Source of the DNA: Rhizonema sp. PD37
Lineage (GTDB): Bacteria; Cyanobacteriota; Cyanobacteriia; Cyanobacteriales; Nostocaceae
DNA length: 64,000 bases
Direction of reading: 5' to 3'
Assembly: GCA_029379215.1 (NCBI GenBank)
Contig: JAQYWO010000001.1
Location: 1-64,000, forward strand
A model generated the notes under the pieces. The model was not told the DNA's origin. It saw nothing but the letters and a program-made list of their open reading frames with translations, and searched no databases. Positions 43,626-54,400 of this stretch are shown here, in pieces; positions within the stretch are counted from its first letter, which is position 1, and each line of letters starts with the position of its first letter. A program made the translations under genes and the position numbers.

Positions 43626-44774
43626 TTAAGCCCAGCGACTGAACTGTAAGCGTCTTTGTTCCACAGTAGATGTATAAAGTTTAACTAGTTGATCGATATT
43701 ATTATTCAGGGTATACCGCTCTAATACACGCTTTCTTGCTTTCTGTCCCAGCACAGTTGTTAACTCTGGATGGTCTTGAAATAGGGGTAATAAAGTTCTT
43801 AATTGAGTTTTGATGGTCTTAGGATTAATAATTATACCTGCGCCCTTTTCTAATACTTCTCCATCAGCACCGACATCTGTAGCTAAACAAGCAAGTCCAC
43901 AAGCCATTGCTTCTAACAAAGACAGGGACAACCCTTCTACTATTGATGGTAGAATAAATACATCTGAGCCGCGTAGAATTTCGATGCGTCGGTTTTCATC
44001 GGCAACAAATCCCAACCAGATAATGTTGTATTCAGAACCATAAAACGTTTCTAAGGAAGGTTTCAGAGGCCCATCGCCAACAATGAGCAGCTTACTACCT
44101 GCTCCCATATCTGCTAGCTTCCAAGCGCGGAGAAGGGCTTCGACATTTTTCTCAGCAGCTATGCGACCTTGGTAAACAAACAAGCGCTCAGCTTTAAATT
44201 CTGCTTTGATGTTAGAAGGGCCAGGAGAATACTTCTCAATATCCACTCCGTTGGGAATGACAGCAACATTTTCTTCCCGCACGCCTAAACGTGATAACAA
44301 TTCTCGTTGAATTTGAGAAAATACTATTACGCGGTCGTAGTTAACCAAAAAAGGCGCGTAGAGTTGATATGCCAACAGTTGTGTTCCCGATACTATTTTT
44401 GCACCTTTACCAGCAAAGGGGGTGTGAAAAGTGGCAACTAAAGGCAAATTTAGTTTGTCACAAATTTCCGGTAGAACAAAGTCAAGGGGAGATAGAGTCA
44501 GGGAAGCATGAACGACATTTGGCTTGATACTCTTAAGCGATCGAGTTAAAACCTTCGTCGCGTTGAAAGTCGGAATTGTGTAAACCTGGGACTTATAAAT
44601 GAAGGGTAGAGGAACCTCTGGACAATTGGGCCAGTTACCCGGTTCAGATTCTTCTTGAGCAAAGTGAAGAAAGCTCACTTGGTGTCCCTTGGCTAACAAG
44701 GCATTTGTAATTTCTCGACTATAGGTGACGTTACCGCAAAAAGGTGATTTTTTTCCAATCCAGGCTATTCGCAT
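43626..44774 (-). CDS. Glycosyltransferase family 4 protein
   Basis: The 382-residue product has the GT-B fold of family GT4. The N-domain is MRIAWIGKKSPFCGNVTYSR with NVVHASLTLSPLD and ATFHTPFAGKGA. The C-domain is RLFVYQGRIAAEKNVEALLR with the donor-binding EGLSLSLLEAMACGLACLAT (E-x7-E). It transfers a sugar from a nucleotide donor to a lipid or polysaccharide acceptor; neither can be named. It is monocistronic. A glycogen- or sulfolipid-type role is possible but not supported by specific motifs. Confidence 0.88.
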   Translation of the reverse strand: MRIAWIGKKSPFCGNVTYSREITNALLAKGHQVSFLHFAQEESEPGNWPNCPEVPLPFIYKSQVYTIPTFNATKVLTRSLKSIKPNVVHASLTLSPLDFVLPEICDKLNLPLVATFHTPFAGKGAKIVSGTQLLAYQLYAPFLVNYDRVIVFSQIQRELLSRLGVREENVAVIPNGVDIEKYSPGPSNIKAEFKAERLFVYQGRIAAEKNVEALLRAWKLADMGAGSKLLIVGDGPLKPSLETFYGSEYNIIWLGFVADENRRIEILRGSDVFILPSIVEGLSLSLLEAMACGLACLATDVGADGEVLEKGAGIIINPKTIKTQLRTLLPLFQDHPELTTVLGQKARKRVLERYTLNNNIDQLVKLYTSTVEQRRLQFSRWA

Positions 44775-45229
44775 TCTTTGTTAGCTATCAGAAAAGCGGA
44801 TTCATTCTATCAGCTTTTTGTAGGTTTATACTGTGTTTTTTTGCCGAATAATTACTGTTTTTTTTATTAAGCCATTTCATAACAGTTTTCCAGCAACTAG
44901 TACCGCTACGCAGAATCAGAAATTAAAAATTAAAAACTTGAAAAGCTGGACTTGTAGGCTGTCTAGCAATTCAGAATGGGTGCTTTATTTGCGCCGCACT
45001 GTACTAGAGATGAAAATTTTACAGTTTTGAAAATTCAATGAATTTATCAATTGTATTTCCTTACCTTTGTTATCAATATTTTTCCGGCAGATATTGTAGA
45101 CGCAGCTTACTGAGCCTAGCTCATGCCTGATTGATACCCAGTAATAAATATGTAATAATTTCCCACTAACCTAACTTTAGCACGAAAACAGCAGCTTTCC
45201 GGCGAAAAATAACTCTTTCTCGCCGATAG
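44775..45229. other. Intergenic region with no recognised feature
   Basis: These 455 A+T-rich bases separate the 5' end of the glycosyltransferase gene from the 3' end of the MFS gene. I see no coding frame, RNA gene or clear repeat. The promoter of the glycosyltransferase gene should be near 44780-44850 on the minus strand. Confidence 0.6.
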
Positions 45230-46804
45230 TCATTTAGAAGAGTAATACCAAGTTAATAAACTGCCTGAAAAGACAATTGCAGCTAATCCCAAAAAGACAG
45301 TCTGTAATCCAACAAAGGTTTCTATAACACCTGTTAATGCTAAAGGCAGGGAGAGAGCAATATTAATCACGTTGTTTTGTAAACCAAAAACTTTACCGCG
45401 CATTTCCGGTGGAGTTTCTGCTTGGATAGCAGTTTGCATAGGGATACCAACGAGTGCCCCAAACACACCTAATAGGGTGACAAGGAGTAGGATAATCGAC
45501 AGTTGTGTAGTAAATACTGACAAACCAATTAAAGACGCTGCCATACCCACACATCCACATAAACTGAGAAGGGTATAGGAGAAGCGTTGACAAAACTGAC
45601 CGAGAATTGTCGCTCCAAGCGCAATACCAACGCCGCCAGCTGCCAGTAAAAAGCCGAATTGGGAGGCTTTTAAGTTAGGAATAATTTCTGCCATGCGAAC
45701 CGCTAGAACGGTAAGTGCCGCGAACACAGAGAACAAGATAATCAGTTGAATGAGAGCATTGCGGAGGCGATGATTTTCACTGAGATAGCGTAAACCATCC
45801 TGCATATCGGCAAAAATGTGGGGAGATTCTTTTTCAGATTGTTGGCGTTTTTCGTTAGTGACAATCAGCAATAAAATTATCCCAGCGATCACATAACTGC
45901 CACCCACCAGAAGTTCTTTGCCGAGTTCGCCGCCACTGCCACCTAATTGCAGCCAAAGTTGATCGGCAATCCCTAACAATGGTTCCCCCACAGCAAAACC
46001 AACAATCACAGACGCCATCATTGTTGTTGTGTAAAGCGAGTTAGCTGAGAGTAAATGCTGTTCTTTCACCACTAAAGGAATTGCTGCTTGTTCTGCTGGG
46101 GCAAAAAACTGCGTCAATGTAGAAACTAAAAAAGTCACTCCCAGAATGATGCTAAAACCGACTGGTATCACTCCCCCCAATGGCTGCCAATCATGAGTCA
46201 ACCACAGCAGTATAGGAATGACCAAAACTAGGATACCGCGCCACATATTCGTTGCTACCAACACCGCTTTTTTTGACCACCGATCTACGAACGCACCTGC
46301 CAGGGAACCAAAAAGGACTGCGGGAATGGTAAAAGAAATCATTAGTACTGACACCCACCCACTGATGCTTTGATCGCTTGATTGAAACTGTGTGTTAATT
46401 AAAGCAATCATCAGTACCAGATACACTTTATCAGCCAGTTGGCAAAAGACTTGACCACCCCAAAGTGCCAGGAAGTTAGGGTTTTTCAAAACTGGCAAAA
46501 ACCCCTCCACAGTTTCTTCTATTGAATCAGAAGTTTGTTCAACCTGATTTTCAGCAACTTGGGTACTATTGCCATTGACTTCACTAAGGGTTGGCTCTTC
46601 AGTTTTTGGGAGTTCTGATTTCCCATTTTGATCGTTTGTGGAAACGTCTTTGGCAGACATTTGTTGATGCTGAATTTGATCGCGATTGGGTTGAGAAACC
46701 GCACTTAAGTGATTAGTAACTTTAGGTGAAATAGCCTTATTTTGTTTTTTTAAGTCGCTTGGCGACGGCAGGATTTTTGGATCGGAATTGGACGGTTGCA
46801 TCAT
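45230..46804 (-). CDS. MFS transporter with long hydrophilic N-terminus
   Basis: The 524-residue product begins with about 100 hydrophilic, Gln/Asn/Ser-rich residues, unlikely to be folded. A major-facilitator domain of about 12 membrane segments follows. [20 protein letters not shown] is the loop 2-3 signature, and [20 protein letters not shown] lies in the second half. It resembles the LmrP/enterobactin-exporter type of MFS; the substrate is unknown. The ATG overlaps the recO stop by 4 bases, so the genes are coupled. Confidence 0.85.
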   Translation of the reverse strand: MMQPSNSDPKILPSPSDLKKQNKAISPKVTNHLSAVSQPNRDQIQHQQMSAKDVSTNDQNGKSELPKTEEPTLSEVNGNSTQVAENQVEQTSDSIEETVEGFLPVLKNPNFLALWGGQVFCQLADKVYLVLMIALINTQFQSSDQSISGWVSVLMISFTIPAVLFGSLAGAFVDRWSKKAVLVATNMWRGILVLVIPILLWLTHDWQPLGGVIPVGFSIILGVTFLVSTLTQFFAPAEQAAIPLVVKEQHLLSANSLYTTTMMASVIVGFAVGEPLLGIADQLWLQLGGSGGELGKELLVGGSYVIAGIILLLIVTNEKRQQSEKESPHIFADMQDGLRYLSENHRLRNALIQLIILFSVFAALTVLAVRMAEIIPNLKASQFGFLLAAGGVGIALGATILGQFCQRFSYTLLSLCGCVGMAASLIGLSVFTTQLSIILLLVTLLGVFGALVGIPMQTAIQAETPPEMRGKVFGLQNNVINIALSLPLALTGVIETFVGLQTVFLGLAAIVFSGSLLTWYYSSK

Positions 46805-47682
46805 AAATTTGCAGCAAAATAAGAATCAATTAAGGTGGCGGAGCGAATAGAGCGACCGAAATGATATTGAGCATAGGAGCGCAAAATTTTCTCAACTGAC
46901 AACCAGCTATCTTCTTTAGCTGCATCTTGCATTATTTCTGGTTGCGAAAGTTGCTGGAGTCTAATCAGATCTTTGGCATTCAAGCGGCTGGAAATTACGA
47001 TTTTTTCTTGCCGATGGACAATTGTCTGGTATTGAGCTTGCTTCTCTTTCACCTTAGCATTGGACGGAGACGCTCTGACATTCTCTTCCTCTTTTCGCAA
47101 ACGTTCCCAAGCCGCTAAGGAAACTGTACCACCTGCTGGTATACTAAATCCTACTTGCCAATTAGGATCTGTGACATCTGGTGTTAGAGAAAGTCCAGTT
47201 AGGCAACAAACTTGCACCTGAGGAGTCAATCCGGCTAAAGCTAAAAGGTGAAATACTCCGTGAGTTAGATGCGCCAAAACACTATCACTATCTTTAATGG
47301 CGATCGCCTCTATACGGCCCAGATGTTCTTGAAGTAACTCATACAGTTCTTCTTGGGGTTGTTCGCTCAACGCTTGACACAGTACTATTTCTGCTAAATA
47401 CTGACTTGCAGCTAGTTTTAGCAAGTTTTTTGCCAGACCCGGATAAGATTTAATAGTTTGTGCTTGCGTAATTTTATCAAGCGATCGCCCTTTAGCAACG
47501 AGTAACTCATTTACCACAAACATCCCACTTCTTCCACCCAAGCTAGAGTTATGCTTGCGCGCTCCAGGAGCAACAGCACGAATCAAGCCGAACTCAGGAG
47601 TCAAAATTGTCACTAACTTATCTGCTTCGCCCAATGCTTGGGTTTTGAGATTAATTCCCGTAGCTTTATATGTTTTACTCAT
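46801..47682 (-). CDS. recO: DNA repair protein RecO
   Basis: RecO helps RecA displace SSB in the RecFOR gap-repair pathway and anneals SSB-coated strands. The 293-residue product has the N-terminal OB fold ([40 protein letters not shown]) and a helical C-domain ([20 protein letters not shown]). It lies between deoC and the MFS gene in one minus-strand operon; the deoC-recO neighbourhood is recurrent in cyanobacteria. Confidence 0.93.
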   Translation of the reverse strand: MSKTYKATGINLKTQALGEADKLVTILTPEFGLIRAVAPGARKHNSSLGGRSGMFVVNELLVAKGRSLDKITQAQTIKSYPGLAKNLLKLAASQYLAEIVLCQALSEQPQEELYELLQEHLGRIEAIAIKDSDSVLAHLTHGVFHLLALAGLTPQVQVCCLTGLSLTPDVTDPNWQVGFSIPAGGTVSLAAWERLRKEEENVRASPSNAKVKEKQAQYQTIVHRQEKIVISSRLNAKDLIRLQQLSQPEIMQDAAKEDSWLSVEKILRSYAQYHFGRSIRSATLIDSYFAANL

Positions 47683-47734
47683 TACTCATAACTCATTAGC
47701 CATTAGTCATTGACCAATGACAATGAACTTTTGA

Positions 47735-48415
47735 CTACTCTCTACGATCTAGAGTATCGCGTTGGCGGAGCAAATCGACACTGCTAGAAGTTCCCAATCT
47801 TGTTGCACCCGCTAAAATCAAGTCTAAAGCCCCGTGAAAAGTACGGATACCTCCGGAAGCTTTAATCCCTATCCTCTCTCGGACAATTTCTTTCAAAAGT
47901 CTTACATCATCTACTGTTGCACCACCATTCCAACCTGTGCTGGTTTTAAGAAAAGCCACCCCAGCATCCATAAATATTTCTACCGCCTGTCTTTTTTCGG
48001 CTTCCGTCAGCAGGGTTGTTTCCAAAATGACTTTCACCGTTTGCCCAGTCTCTTCGCAAATTTCCGCAATTTCTCGATAAACTTCCTCGGTTTTTCCAGC
48101 TTTCAACCACCCCAAGTTCATCACTACATCTAACTCCGTGGCACCATTTTCCACAGCTTCTTGAGCTTCGTACAGCTTCGTTGCTGAAGTCGTTGCCCCT
48201 GCTGGAAAGCCAATCACCGTACAGACTTTAGGCTTCCTACCGTGAAGGAGTTCCGCCGCTTGCTTGACATATGCTGGGTACACGCAAACTGCTGCAAAGC
48301 GAAATCTATCTGCTTCTTCACACCATTTCTCAACCTGCGCCTCCGAAGCCGTTGGGATCAGCAGGGTGTGATCAATAAATGGCGCAATATCAATATCTGG
48401 ATAGTCTTCTGCCAT
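47735..48415 (-). CDS. deoC: Deoxyribose-phosphate aldolase
   Basis: DeoC splits 2-deoxyribose 5-phosphate into glyceraldehyde 3-phosphate and acetaldehyde. The 226-residue TIM-barrel protein has [45 protein letters not shown] and [10 protein letters not shown]. The Schiff-base Lys is in FLKTSTGWN, and the second Lys in [11 protein letters not shown]. It is the first gene of the deoC-recO-MFS operon. Confidence 0.96.
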   Translation of the reverse strand: MAEDYPDIDIAPFIDHTLLIPTASEAQVEKWCEEADRFRFAAVCVYPAYVKQAAELLHGRKPKVCTVIGFPAGATTSATKLYEAQEAVENGATELDVVMNLGWLKAGKTEEVYREIAEICEETGQTVKVILETTLLTEAEKRQAVEIFMDAGVAFLKTSTGWNGGATVDDVRLLKEIVRERIGIKASGGIRTFHGALDLILAGATRLGTSSSVDLLRQRDTLDRRE

Positions 48416-48621
48416 TGCCTCTTCTACTAGATAATTGATTGTTCTTTATAAAAATTTAAGACTATTCCGCGTCAATAAACCATAAATCTCAGAATTTTAT
48501 CTTCTCTTCTACGTATTTATTGGCAATTTATTAAAATAAAATATACTTTTCCTTTTTTTCTTTGACATTAGGCACATTTTATGCAAGTAAATAAGAAAAT
48601 AACAAGCGGTAATTCTAATTG

Positions 48622-49791
48622 CTAATTTTCTGGCTGTTCACAAGACGATTCTGTAATTGCTAAAAAGTCAAGAATAGTGTGGGCTAAAGCTTTTGATGCT
48701 AAATAAGGCACTCCATTACCAATAGTTTTAAACATATTCGTGAGTGACATACGATCTGGCAGCACAAAGTTAGCAGGTAAAGATTGTATTGCTAAAGCTT
48801 CAGCTGCTGAAATTCGGCGAACTTTATAGGGATGCAAGTGTACTTCATTATTACCATAGCAGGCTGTGGGAGAGTAACGCCATCGATGAAGACGTTTGAA
48901 AGACTTTTTACAATCATCTCCTTCATCAACAGAAGCAAATCTTTTGAGCCCTGCCCTTGGCTGAAAGTAATGTTTAGCATTAGGATGATTTAGCACATCA
49001 TTTTTTTGAAACCAGTATTCTACTGTTAATTCTTGAGGAATACCATTAGGACAAGGAAGTATAGAATCTTCTTGAAATGGTTCGGATTTACTCCAAGGGT
49101 AGGCAAAAACTTTACTTCTTGAATGTAAAATGTGATTTTTCCAAGGAAAAGTACCTTCAGGTAACAGATAAAAATTACTAATCTTTAATCCCATATCTTT
49201 AATGATATTTTTATGGAAACCAATGAGAATAATTCTTTCTCTATCTTGTGGAACTCCATATTCTATAGCATTAAGTAATATTTCTGTTAGTACATAACCA
49301 GCTTCATTTAGCTGAGACTTCAAGGTTTCAAAAAATGAGCGATGTTTTTTTGTTTTCCATAATCCCTTTACGTTCTCAAATAAAAAGAAATCTGGTTGGA
49401 GCAGACAGATTAATTCAATATAAGAAGCAGAAAGCTGACCATTTTCTCCTAAGTATCCTCGGTTTTTCCCGCCGATAGAAAAGTCAGGACAGGGAGGACA
49501 ACCAATAAATCCAATGATATTATTAGACTTACGGCAGTCTTTGACTAACTTCAGTAAAGACGTTGTACCTAAATTATCTACAAGGTTATTTACGTCTGCT
49601 TCTTCTCCATAATGGTATCCGTATTCTGGTAATGGTAATTTGAGAGTAGTTCGTGAATAGCGGTATGCTTCCATAAATGGAGGAAAAATTTCATTCACAT
49701 AAACAATATTAAAACCGCTGGTTTCAAAACCTAAATCTAGAAAACCAGAACCAGAGAAAAATGAGAAAATACTTGGGCGATCACTTGCCAT
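48622..49791 (-). CDS. DNA cytosine-5 methyltransferase, solitary
   Basis: The 389-residue product has the C5-methyltransferase motifs in order. Motif I is FSFFSGSGFLDLGFETSG (9-26). Motif IV is GCPPCPDFS with the nucleophile Cys101 in a PPCP context rather than the usual PPCQ. Motif VI is FENVKGL, motif VIII is QDRERIILIGF, and motif X is GNGVPYLASKAL. A recognition domain of about 110 residues lies between VIII and X; its target cannot be read from sequence. No restriction gene is adjacent, so it is a solitary enzyme or the remains of a restriction system. Base composition is A+T-rich compared with the flanks, suggesting acquisition. Confidence 0.92.
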   Translation of the reverse strand: MASDRPSIFSFFSGSGFLDLGFETSGFNIVYVNEIFPPFMEAYRYSRTTLKLPLPEYGYHYGEEADVNNLVDNLGTTSLLKLVKDCRKSNNIIGFIGCPPCPDFSIGGKNRGYLGENGQLSASYIELICLLQPDFFLFENVKGLWKTKKHRSFFETLKSQLNEAGYVLTEILLNAIEYGVPQDRERIILIGFHKNIIKDMGLKISNFYLLPEGTFPWKNHILHSRSKVFAYPWSKSEPFQEDSILPCPNGIPQELTVEYWFQKNDVLNHPNAKHYFQPRAGLKRFASVDEGDDCKKSFKRLHRWRYSPTACYGNNEVHLHPYKVRRISAAEALAIQSLPANFVLPDRMSLTNMFKTIGNGVPYLASKALAHTILDFLAITESSCEQPEN

Positions 49792-51108
49792 TCTATCTGA
49801 TTTATACTTTTAAATAGATATTTTTGAACGCAATGTATACCATTTTATGGTATTAATTACGAGTAAAAAAGTTAAGTGCTTGGTAAAAAATTTTAACCTT
49901 ACTTACTTTAAATTAAAGAAATCTTCTTCTCTGATATAGACTACAGTATACCTAAAGAGGATAAATCAAAAATTTCAGAAGATCGCTCCTCTAATCTAAT
50001 CGGTTATGACAACTTTCTCCATAAACTAACAACAAGGATTTTTAACGCTCAAATACGGGTAGCGTTAGCAGTCAAGACACTTACCAGTAAATAAATATCG
50101 AGCCGTATGTCAGCAAGCCAAGTGCGAAGTCTTGAGAAGCTCCACTAAGGGAGAGTACTCTCACTCTTCGAGACGAACACACGAAGCTCGCCGGAGGAAG
50201 TTTCCCCTGGCCAACAAGCGCGACTACGACTAGAGATCTAAAATGAACTGCTGGATATTTATTTTTTTAGATCTCCCCAAGATGCCTGCTGGATATAAAT
50301 AAAACAGCGTTATTGTCAATGCGCCTTTAGGGATATTTTTAAAATTAGCGAAAAACCAATTAGAACTTACGCACTTTACAAAAAGATAAATTATGAATAA
50401 TGCGGACAAGCCTATTGTCTGTATATGTGAATCATTTGCACTGCGGCTGCAAAATGTTTCATCTATCTACATTCCACGTTCTAACTGATAAAGAGTGCAT
50501 AAGTTGATTTCGCTGACATTTATATAAAAAGTGGAAAGAGGGCTTATGTCCTCACAAGCTAATAATTCAACTGAATTGAGGTAGTTTATGTCTACTCTTG
50601 CATACCCCACACAAGCGTTTTTTTGTCAATCCGTAAGTTTCACTAACAATGCGCTCGCTATATAAAACTTTATCAATAGGAGTAGCACATAGTTTGGAAA
50701 TCATAATTGTATGTCTTGGCGATCGCGCATTCTATATTTTCAAGAGCAAATTAGAGGTGAATGAGCTAAGCTTTTGTATTGCGCGTATATTAGCTGACTT
50801 CTCTCTCGTTAAGTTTATATAATAATCATGAAATTTTCGTGAAATTTTAGATTGAAGCTATTATTATTTCCTGGGTATGAGTAAAAATACATAATGACGA
50901 ATAAATACCGGTCACATACAGCAGGAGGTTTGCCTGTAGCGGTGGTTTCCAACGACAAAGTCTTACTCTGAAAAGTGTTTTACAATTCAAATGGGATGTA
51001 ATTGATCATGTAAAATCTCACAGTACTGTTATGACTTACACTCTTTAAAAAGGTCATTGCGTGCATCTGCAAGATAAGTCAATAATGAACTTTTAAGGAA
51101 GGAAAATC
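49792..51108. other. 1.3-kb stretch without genes
   Basis: No frame longer than about 30 codons looks coding. GAGATCTAAA (50233-50242) and TTTAGATCTC (50266-50275) form an inverted repeat. CTGCTGGATAT occurs twice (about 50249 and 50286). AAATAAATATC near 50090 is complementary to GATATTTATTT near 50254, enclosing a C+G-richer segment with GAGAGTACTCTC. This could be the remnant of a small element. Nothing further is supported. Confidence 0.5.
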
Positions 51109-51504
51109 ATGAACATTACTCTCTCATCAGAGTTTGAAGTAGTTATAGCTAATATTGCGGCTCAAGTGTTTCCAAACACTCAATATCAATTATTAGCTCA
51201 AGAAATTGTGGAGCGGGAATTGGTTCTTACTTTCAAAAGTCAAAAACATTTTTCAGAGAATTTTAGAGTTCGATTTTTTCCTAACAATAAAAAGCTGGTT
51301 TTGTCTGGTTATTACAAAGAATCGATATATCATCTAAATTATTCGATAGCAAATAATTATAGTTGGTCAGACGGACTCGGAGATAGAGTTTTTTCTCCTC
51401 AGATTCTAGGAGAAAAATTTGAGTTTCTTGCTCAGAAATTTTATGCCGTAATAGAGGAATTTTGGCTACCCTCTTTTTTAAGTAAAGAACCTCAATCCTG
51501 GTAG
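51109..51504 (+). CDS. Unknown protein, single-domain member of a local family
   Basis: I do not recognise the family. The 131-residue product has no signal or membrane segment. It is clearly related to the first half of the protein encoded at 51921: both have E-V/T-x-A..A-x-x-VFP near residues 10-22, then LTFKSQKHFSENFRVRFF against MTFKNPKHFADNFRIKFC, GYYKESIYHLNY against GYSKEGIVHLNY, and GEKFEFLAQKFYAVIEEFWL against GEKFEFLASKFYPVLQEYYL. GGAAGGAAA precedes the ATG. The pattern of alternating strands and a long C-terminal helix suggests a compact alpha/beta fold. Confidence 0.7.
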   Translation: MNITLSSEFEVVIANIAAQVFPNTQYQLLAQEIVERELVLTFKSQKHFSENFRVRFFPNNKKLVLSGYYKESIYHLNYSIANNYSWSDGLGDRVFSPQILGEKFEFLAQKFYAVIEEFWLPSFLSKEPQSW

Positions 51505-51920
51505 CATGTATTTTAGTGGTTACCTCACCTACCCCTTATACCGTTTCACTTTAAAGTTTGAACTTGAGGGCAAGCAGGGGAGCAGTTCTTGAGCGAATTG
51601 TATCAAGATTTTCGTAAAATGGTATTACCTTTATCCGATTTTTAGCTGTGGATGAGCGAGCAAAGATTGTCGGGTTTATTCTTTAATCGGAGAAGGCAGA
51701 CGTCAATCGTTAACGGCAATCAGATGAATGCTCCAGAAATTGCTGTATTTAACGTATTTTTTAACATTTCTACAAATAATCCCCCAAAATTTTGAAGAAA
51801 TTATAAAACTTCTTTAATTAGCATTGCTTAATAGCAGACAATCAAAAATAGACAAAGCTGCTATGATCATCTCAAATATTGAATGCATAACATACTTTAT
51901 TCATACTGCACATAAAAACT
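51505..51920. other. Gap between the two related unknown genes
   Basis: I see no gene, RNA or repeat in these 416 A+T-rich bases. The length argues that the two genes have separate promoters. Confidence 0.5.
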
Positions 51921-52703
51921 ATGAAGTTTTTACTTACTAGTGATTTTCAAACAGTTGCTACTGAGATCGCATCTTTAGTTTTCCCAAAAACTGAGTTTCA
52001 AGTATTATTTAAGGAAACGGGAATTGGAAAAATTTCTATGACTTTTAAGAATCCCAAACATTTTGCCGATAACTTTAGAATCAAATTTTGTTCTAAACTT
52101 AAAACCCTCACAATTTCCGGATATTCAAAAGAGGGAATAGTTCACTTAAATTATCTTCCCGAAAATAATTATGATTGGCGTAATGGCGGCGAACACACAA
52201 TTAGTAAACCTTCTTCTGTAGGGGAAAAGTTTGAATTTTTAGCTAGCAAATTTTACCCAGTTTTACAAGAGTATTATTTAGGGGACGTTTTTGAGAATTT
52301 CTTTATCTCTCAGGAATTTGAAACTGCTGCCACTTCAGTTGTAGCTGAAGCTTTTCCTCAATTTCATTTTAGCTTGAGTTACTCTGAAAATGTAGAAAAG
52401 GAACCTTGTCTTAATTTTAAAGGTCAAAGAAATGAAACAAAAATACTAAAGTTTAAACAAAAAACATTTCAAACAACAGAATCGATCTTGTTTAATGTTG
52501 ATTTTCGCCATCGTGCCAAGTGCTTAGCTATCAATACAAGATGGGATGGTGAACAGTATGTACTTTTTTATAATTCTATAGGAAATTTATCTTGGAGCAC
52601 GCTGCACTCAGACAAAATCAATCCACCATCAGCATTTGGAAAGGAATTTGAGAGTATTGCAGTTAAACTTTACCCACTTTTACAGGAATTTTTTCCAGGG
52701 TAA
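51921..52703 (+). CDS. Unknown protein, two-domain member of the same local family
   Basis: The 260-residue product has two copies of the domain seen at 51109. The first (about 1-122) is closely similar to the single-domain protein. The second (about 128-260) is more diverged but keeps the start FFISQEFETAATSVVAEAFP, the middle YVLFYNSIGNLSWS, and the end FGKEFESIAVKLYPLLQEFF. No signal, membrane or catalytic motif is visible. It most likely arose by duplication and fusion. It lies next to a solitary methyltransferase in an A+T-rich island, but no functional link can be shown. Confidence 0.7.
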   Translation: MKFLLTSDFQTVATEIASLVFPKTEFQVLFKETGIGKISMTFKNPKHFADNFRIKFCSKLKTLTISGYSKEGIVHLNYLPENNYDWRNGGEHTISKPSSVGEKFEFLASKFYPVLQEYYLGDVFENFFISQEFETAATSVVAEAFPQFHFSLSYSENVEKEPCLNFKGQRNETKILKFKQKTFQTTESILFNVDFRHRAKCLAINTRWDGEQYVLFYNSIGNLSWSTLHSDKINPPSAFGKEFESIAVKLYPLLQEFFPG

Positions 52704-52763
52704 TTCGTTCTTCAGGTAAGCTGCCCAATGATATCGTGTCCATCAAATCATCCAGACTAAAAG

Positions 52764-52833
52764 AACTCCACCCCCAATACCTCCTCGCTGGTAGGAAGGT
52801 TAGACAACGCGCAGCTAGGAGCGGGGTGGAGTT
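52764..52833. terminator. Hairpin between convergent genes
   Basis: AACTCCACCCC (52764-52774) pairs exactly with GGGGTGGAGTT (52823-52833). It separates the unknown gene ending at 52703 from the GTPase gene ending at 52964, so it may end transcription from both sides. The 48-base loop is long for an intrinsic terminator. Confidence 0.45.
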
Positions 52834-52963
52834 TCAGACGAAATTAAGGTTAATTTACCTGTCAGCATTCTGCGTTTAGCTCAAGTGGGATGAAATCCTC
52901 TCTGGCACAGGTTGATAGAATTCCTTTCATTCACTAATTGCTGGATGCTGACTTAAAAATTGT

Positions 52964-54400
52964 CTAAACAGCGGAAATTTCCGGCTTGGGAGATGGCGAT
53001 AAACGCTTCACACATCGCGCGACAAAGCTTTGCAACAAATTAATTTGCTGGTTTTGTTGAAAACAAGAAAGCAGGGTTTGCCGTAACTTTTCGGGATTAA
53101 ACGTAGTTCCATAATCAATCGCAATTTCCTGCTGTTGGAAATACTCGACTAGAGTCAATCCTGCTATCCGAGTTAGATAAGCTGCACTAACTCCTTGCAC
53201 TGCGCCACCTGCGACAAAGGTAACAGCGTTACTCTTCAAGACAGTCGCTATCGCTTGAGAAGAAAGTTCTACTAAACCCAGTTTCAACATCAAACTTCCC
53301 ATTGTTGCGGCTACAGTTTGAGCCTGTGCCAGGGAAAATTTCTGCTGATAGATGGCACCCAAATCCATCACCATTTGGGCATTAATTGCGGCGGTTGCTA
53401 AAATATCTAATGTTGGTACTGGGTTAGCAAATGCAGCAGCGGCGGCTATCCACTGATATTGTTCAATTGACTTTACGGAGCGATGGCGTCTGATTCCATT
53501 CAACAAGTCTTTTGCCTCTGCTTTCAGCAACAAAGCTTTTCTCCGAGTCGTTGCCCATACCAGTTGCTCTCCTTGCTGCAATAGAATATCACCTAAAACA
53601 GAAGTTAACTGTTGAATATCTGGTGCTGGTTGTTCCAACCACTCTTGTACGGAACCATCTTCAAGATGTTTGCGTACTTTGATCGCGATAGGATAGGCTG
53701 TTGTGGCTACAACATATCCTTGTAGACGCTGTTTAAGTTGATTGAACACATTCAAGCGTTCATCTGGCAAATACTGGTCTTGTTTGTTCAATACCAGCAT
53801 TATACTTTGATTGGCTGCTTTGATTTGCTGGATGATTTGAAACTGTGAATCTGTCAAATCACCATCGACACAGAACAGCATAAAGTCACAGTTGCTGGCT
53901 TTTTCGAGTTCAGCTGCGTCTGTTTTCTCACCTGTTTCTGTAAATAAAGGCAATGTCTCATGAAATTGTAGAGAAGAGAAGTTTTGCTTGAGTAATCGAA
54001 TCAAAGCAGTTTTTCCTACCGACTTGCCGCCAGTGACAGCCAGATGGATCTCTTTTCTATCCAACTCAGCCGTCAGTTGGACAATTTTTTCTTGCAGGAG
54101 AGACGTTGCACCCAACGCCTCAACATGATTTTCTGCTTCAAGTGCCAGTTGGGTTACCACAGCTTCAGCAAGAGCGATCGCACCTTCTACCGTTGCTCGA
54201 TCTACAGGTGTTCCATCTAGCTGTTCTAAAGCTTCTTTAGTAGTGTTTTGCTTTAGTAACCATAAACCGCCACCAACGGCTAACACACTCAATAAACTCA
54301 ATTCACCTGAGAGCACCAAATAATGATGCCAACTTTGAAACATCCACAAACAAAAGGACAGTCCCAATCCTCCCACTAATATCGGTCGCTGCAACTTCAC
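52964..54400 (-). CDS. GTPase with DUF697 membrane-associated domain
   Basis: The 478-residue product has two hydrophobic segments near the N-terminus (PILVGGLGLSFCLWMF and LSLLSVLAVGGGLWLL). An Era-like GTPase domain follows with P-loop VTGGKSVGKTALI and G4 motif LNKQD. The G3 region is atypical (FMLFCVDGDLTD). A DUF697-type C-terminal part has AAAAAFANPVPTLDILATAA. It is a cyanobacterial membrane-bound GTPase of unknown function. I choose GTG 54400 (MKLQRPILVGG) with GGAG 10 bases upstream; extending to TTG 54490 adds 30 unlikely residues. Confidence 0.8.
   Translation of the reverse strand: MKLQRPILVGGLGLSFCLWMFQSWHHYLVLSGELSLLSVLAVGGGLWLLKQNTTKEALEQLDGTPVDRATVEGAIALAEAVVTQLALEAENHVEALGATSLLQEKIVQLTAELDRKEIHLAVTGGKSVGKTALIRLLKQNFSSLQFHETLPLFTETGEKTDAAELEKASNCDFMLFCVDGDLTDSQFQIIQQIKAANQSIMLVLNKQDQYLPDERLNVFNQLKQRLQGYVVATTAYPIAIKVRKHLEDGSVQEWLEQPAPDIQQLTSVLGDILLQQGEQLVWATTRRKALLLKAEAKDLLNGIRRHRSVKSIEQYQWIAAAAAFANPVPTLDILATAAINAQMVMDLGAIYQQKFSLAQAQTVAATMGSLMLKLGLVELSSQAIATVLKSNAVTFVAGGAVQGVSAAYLTRIAGLTLVEYFQQQEIAIDYGTTFNPEKLRQTLLSCFQQNQQINLLQSFVARCVKRLSPSPKPEISAV

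Noticed and set aside
50080..50280. GAGCCGTATG and nearby inverted repeats as a group II intron domain V
   Set aside because: Only the first ten bases fit; the pairing strand and the GAAA tetraloop are missing, and no reverse transcriptase frame is near.
50894..50971. 25-codon ORF MTNKYRSHTAGGLPVAVVSN as a peptide precursor
   Set aside because: No Shine-Dalgarno, no modifying enzymes nearby and within the range of chance ORFs.
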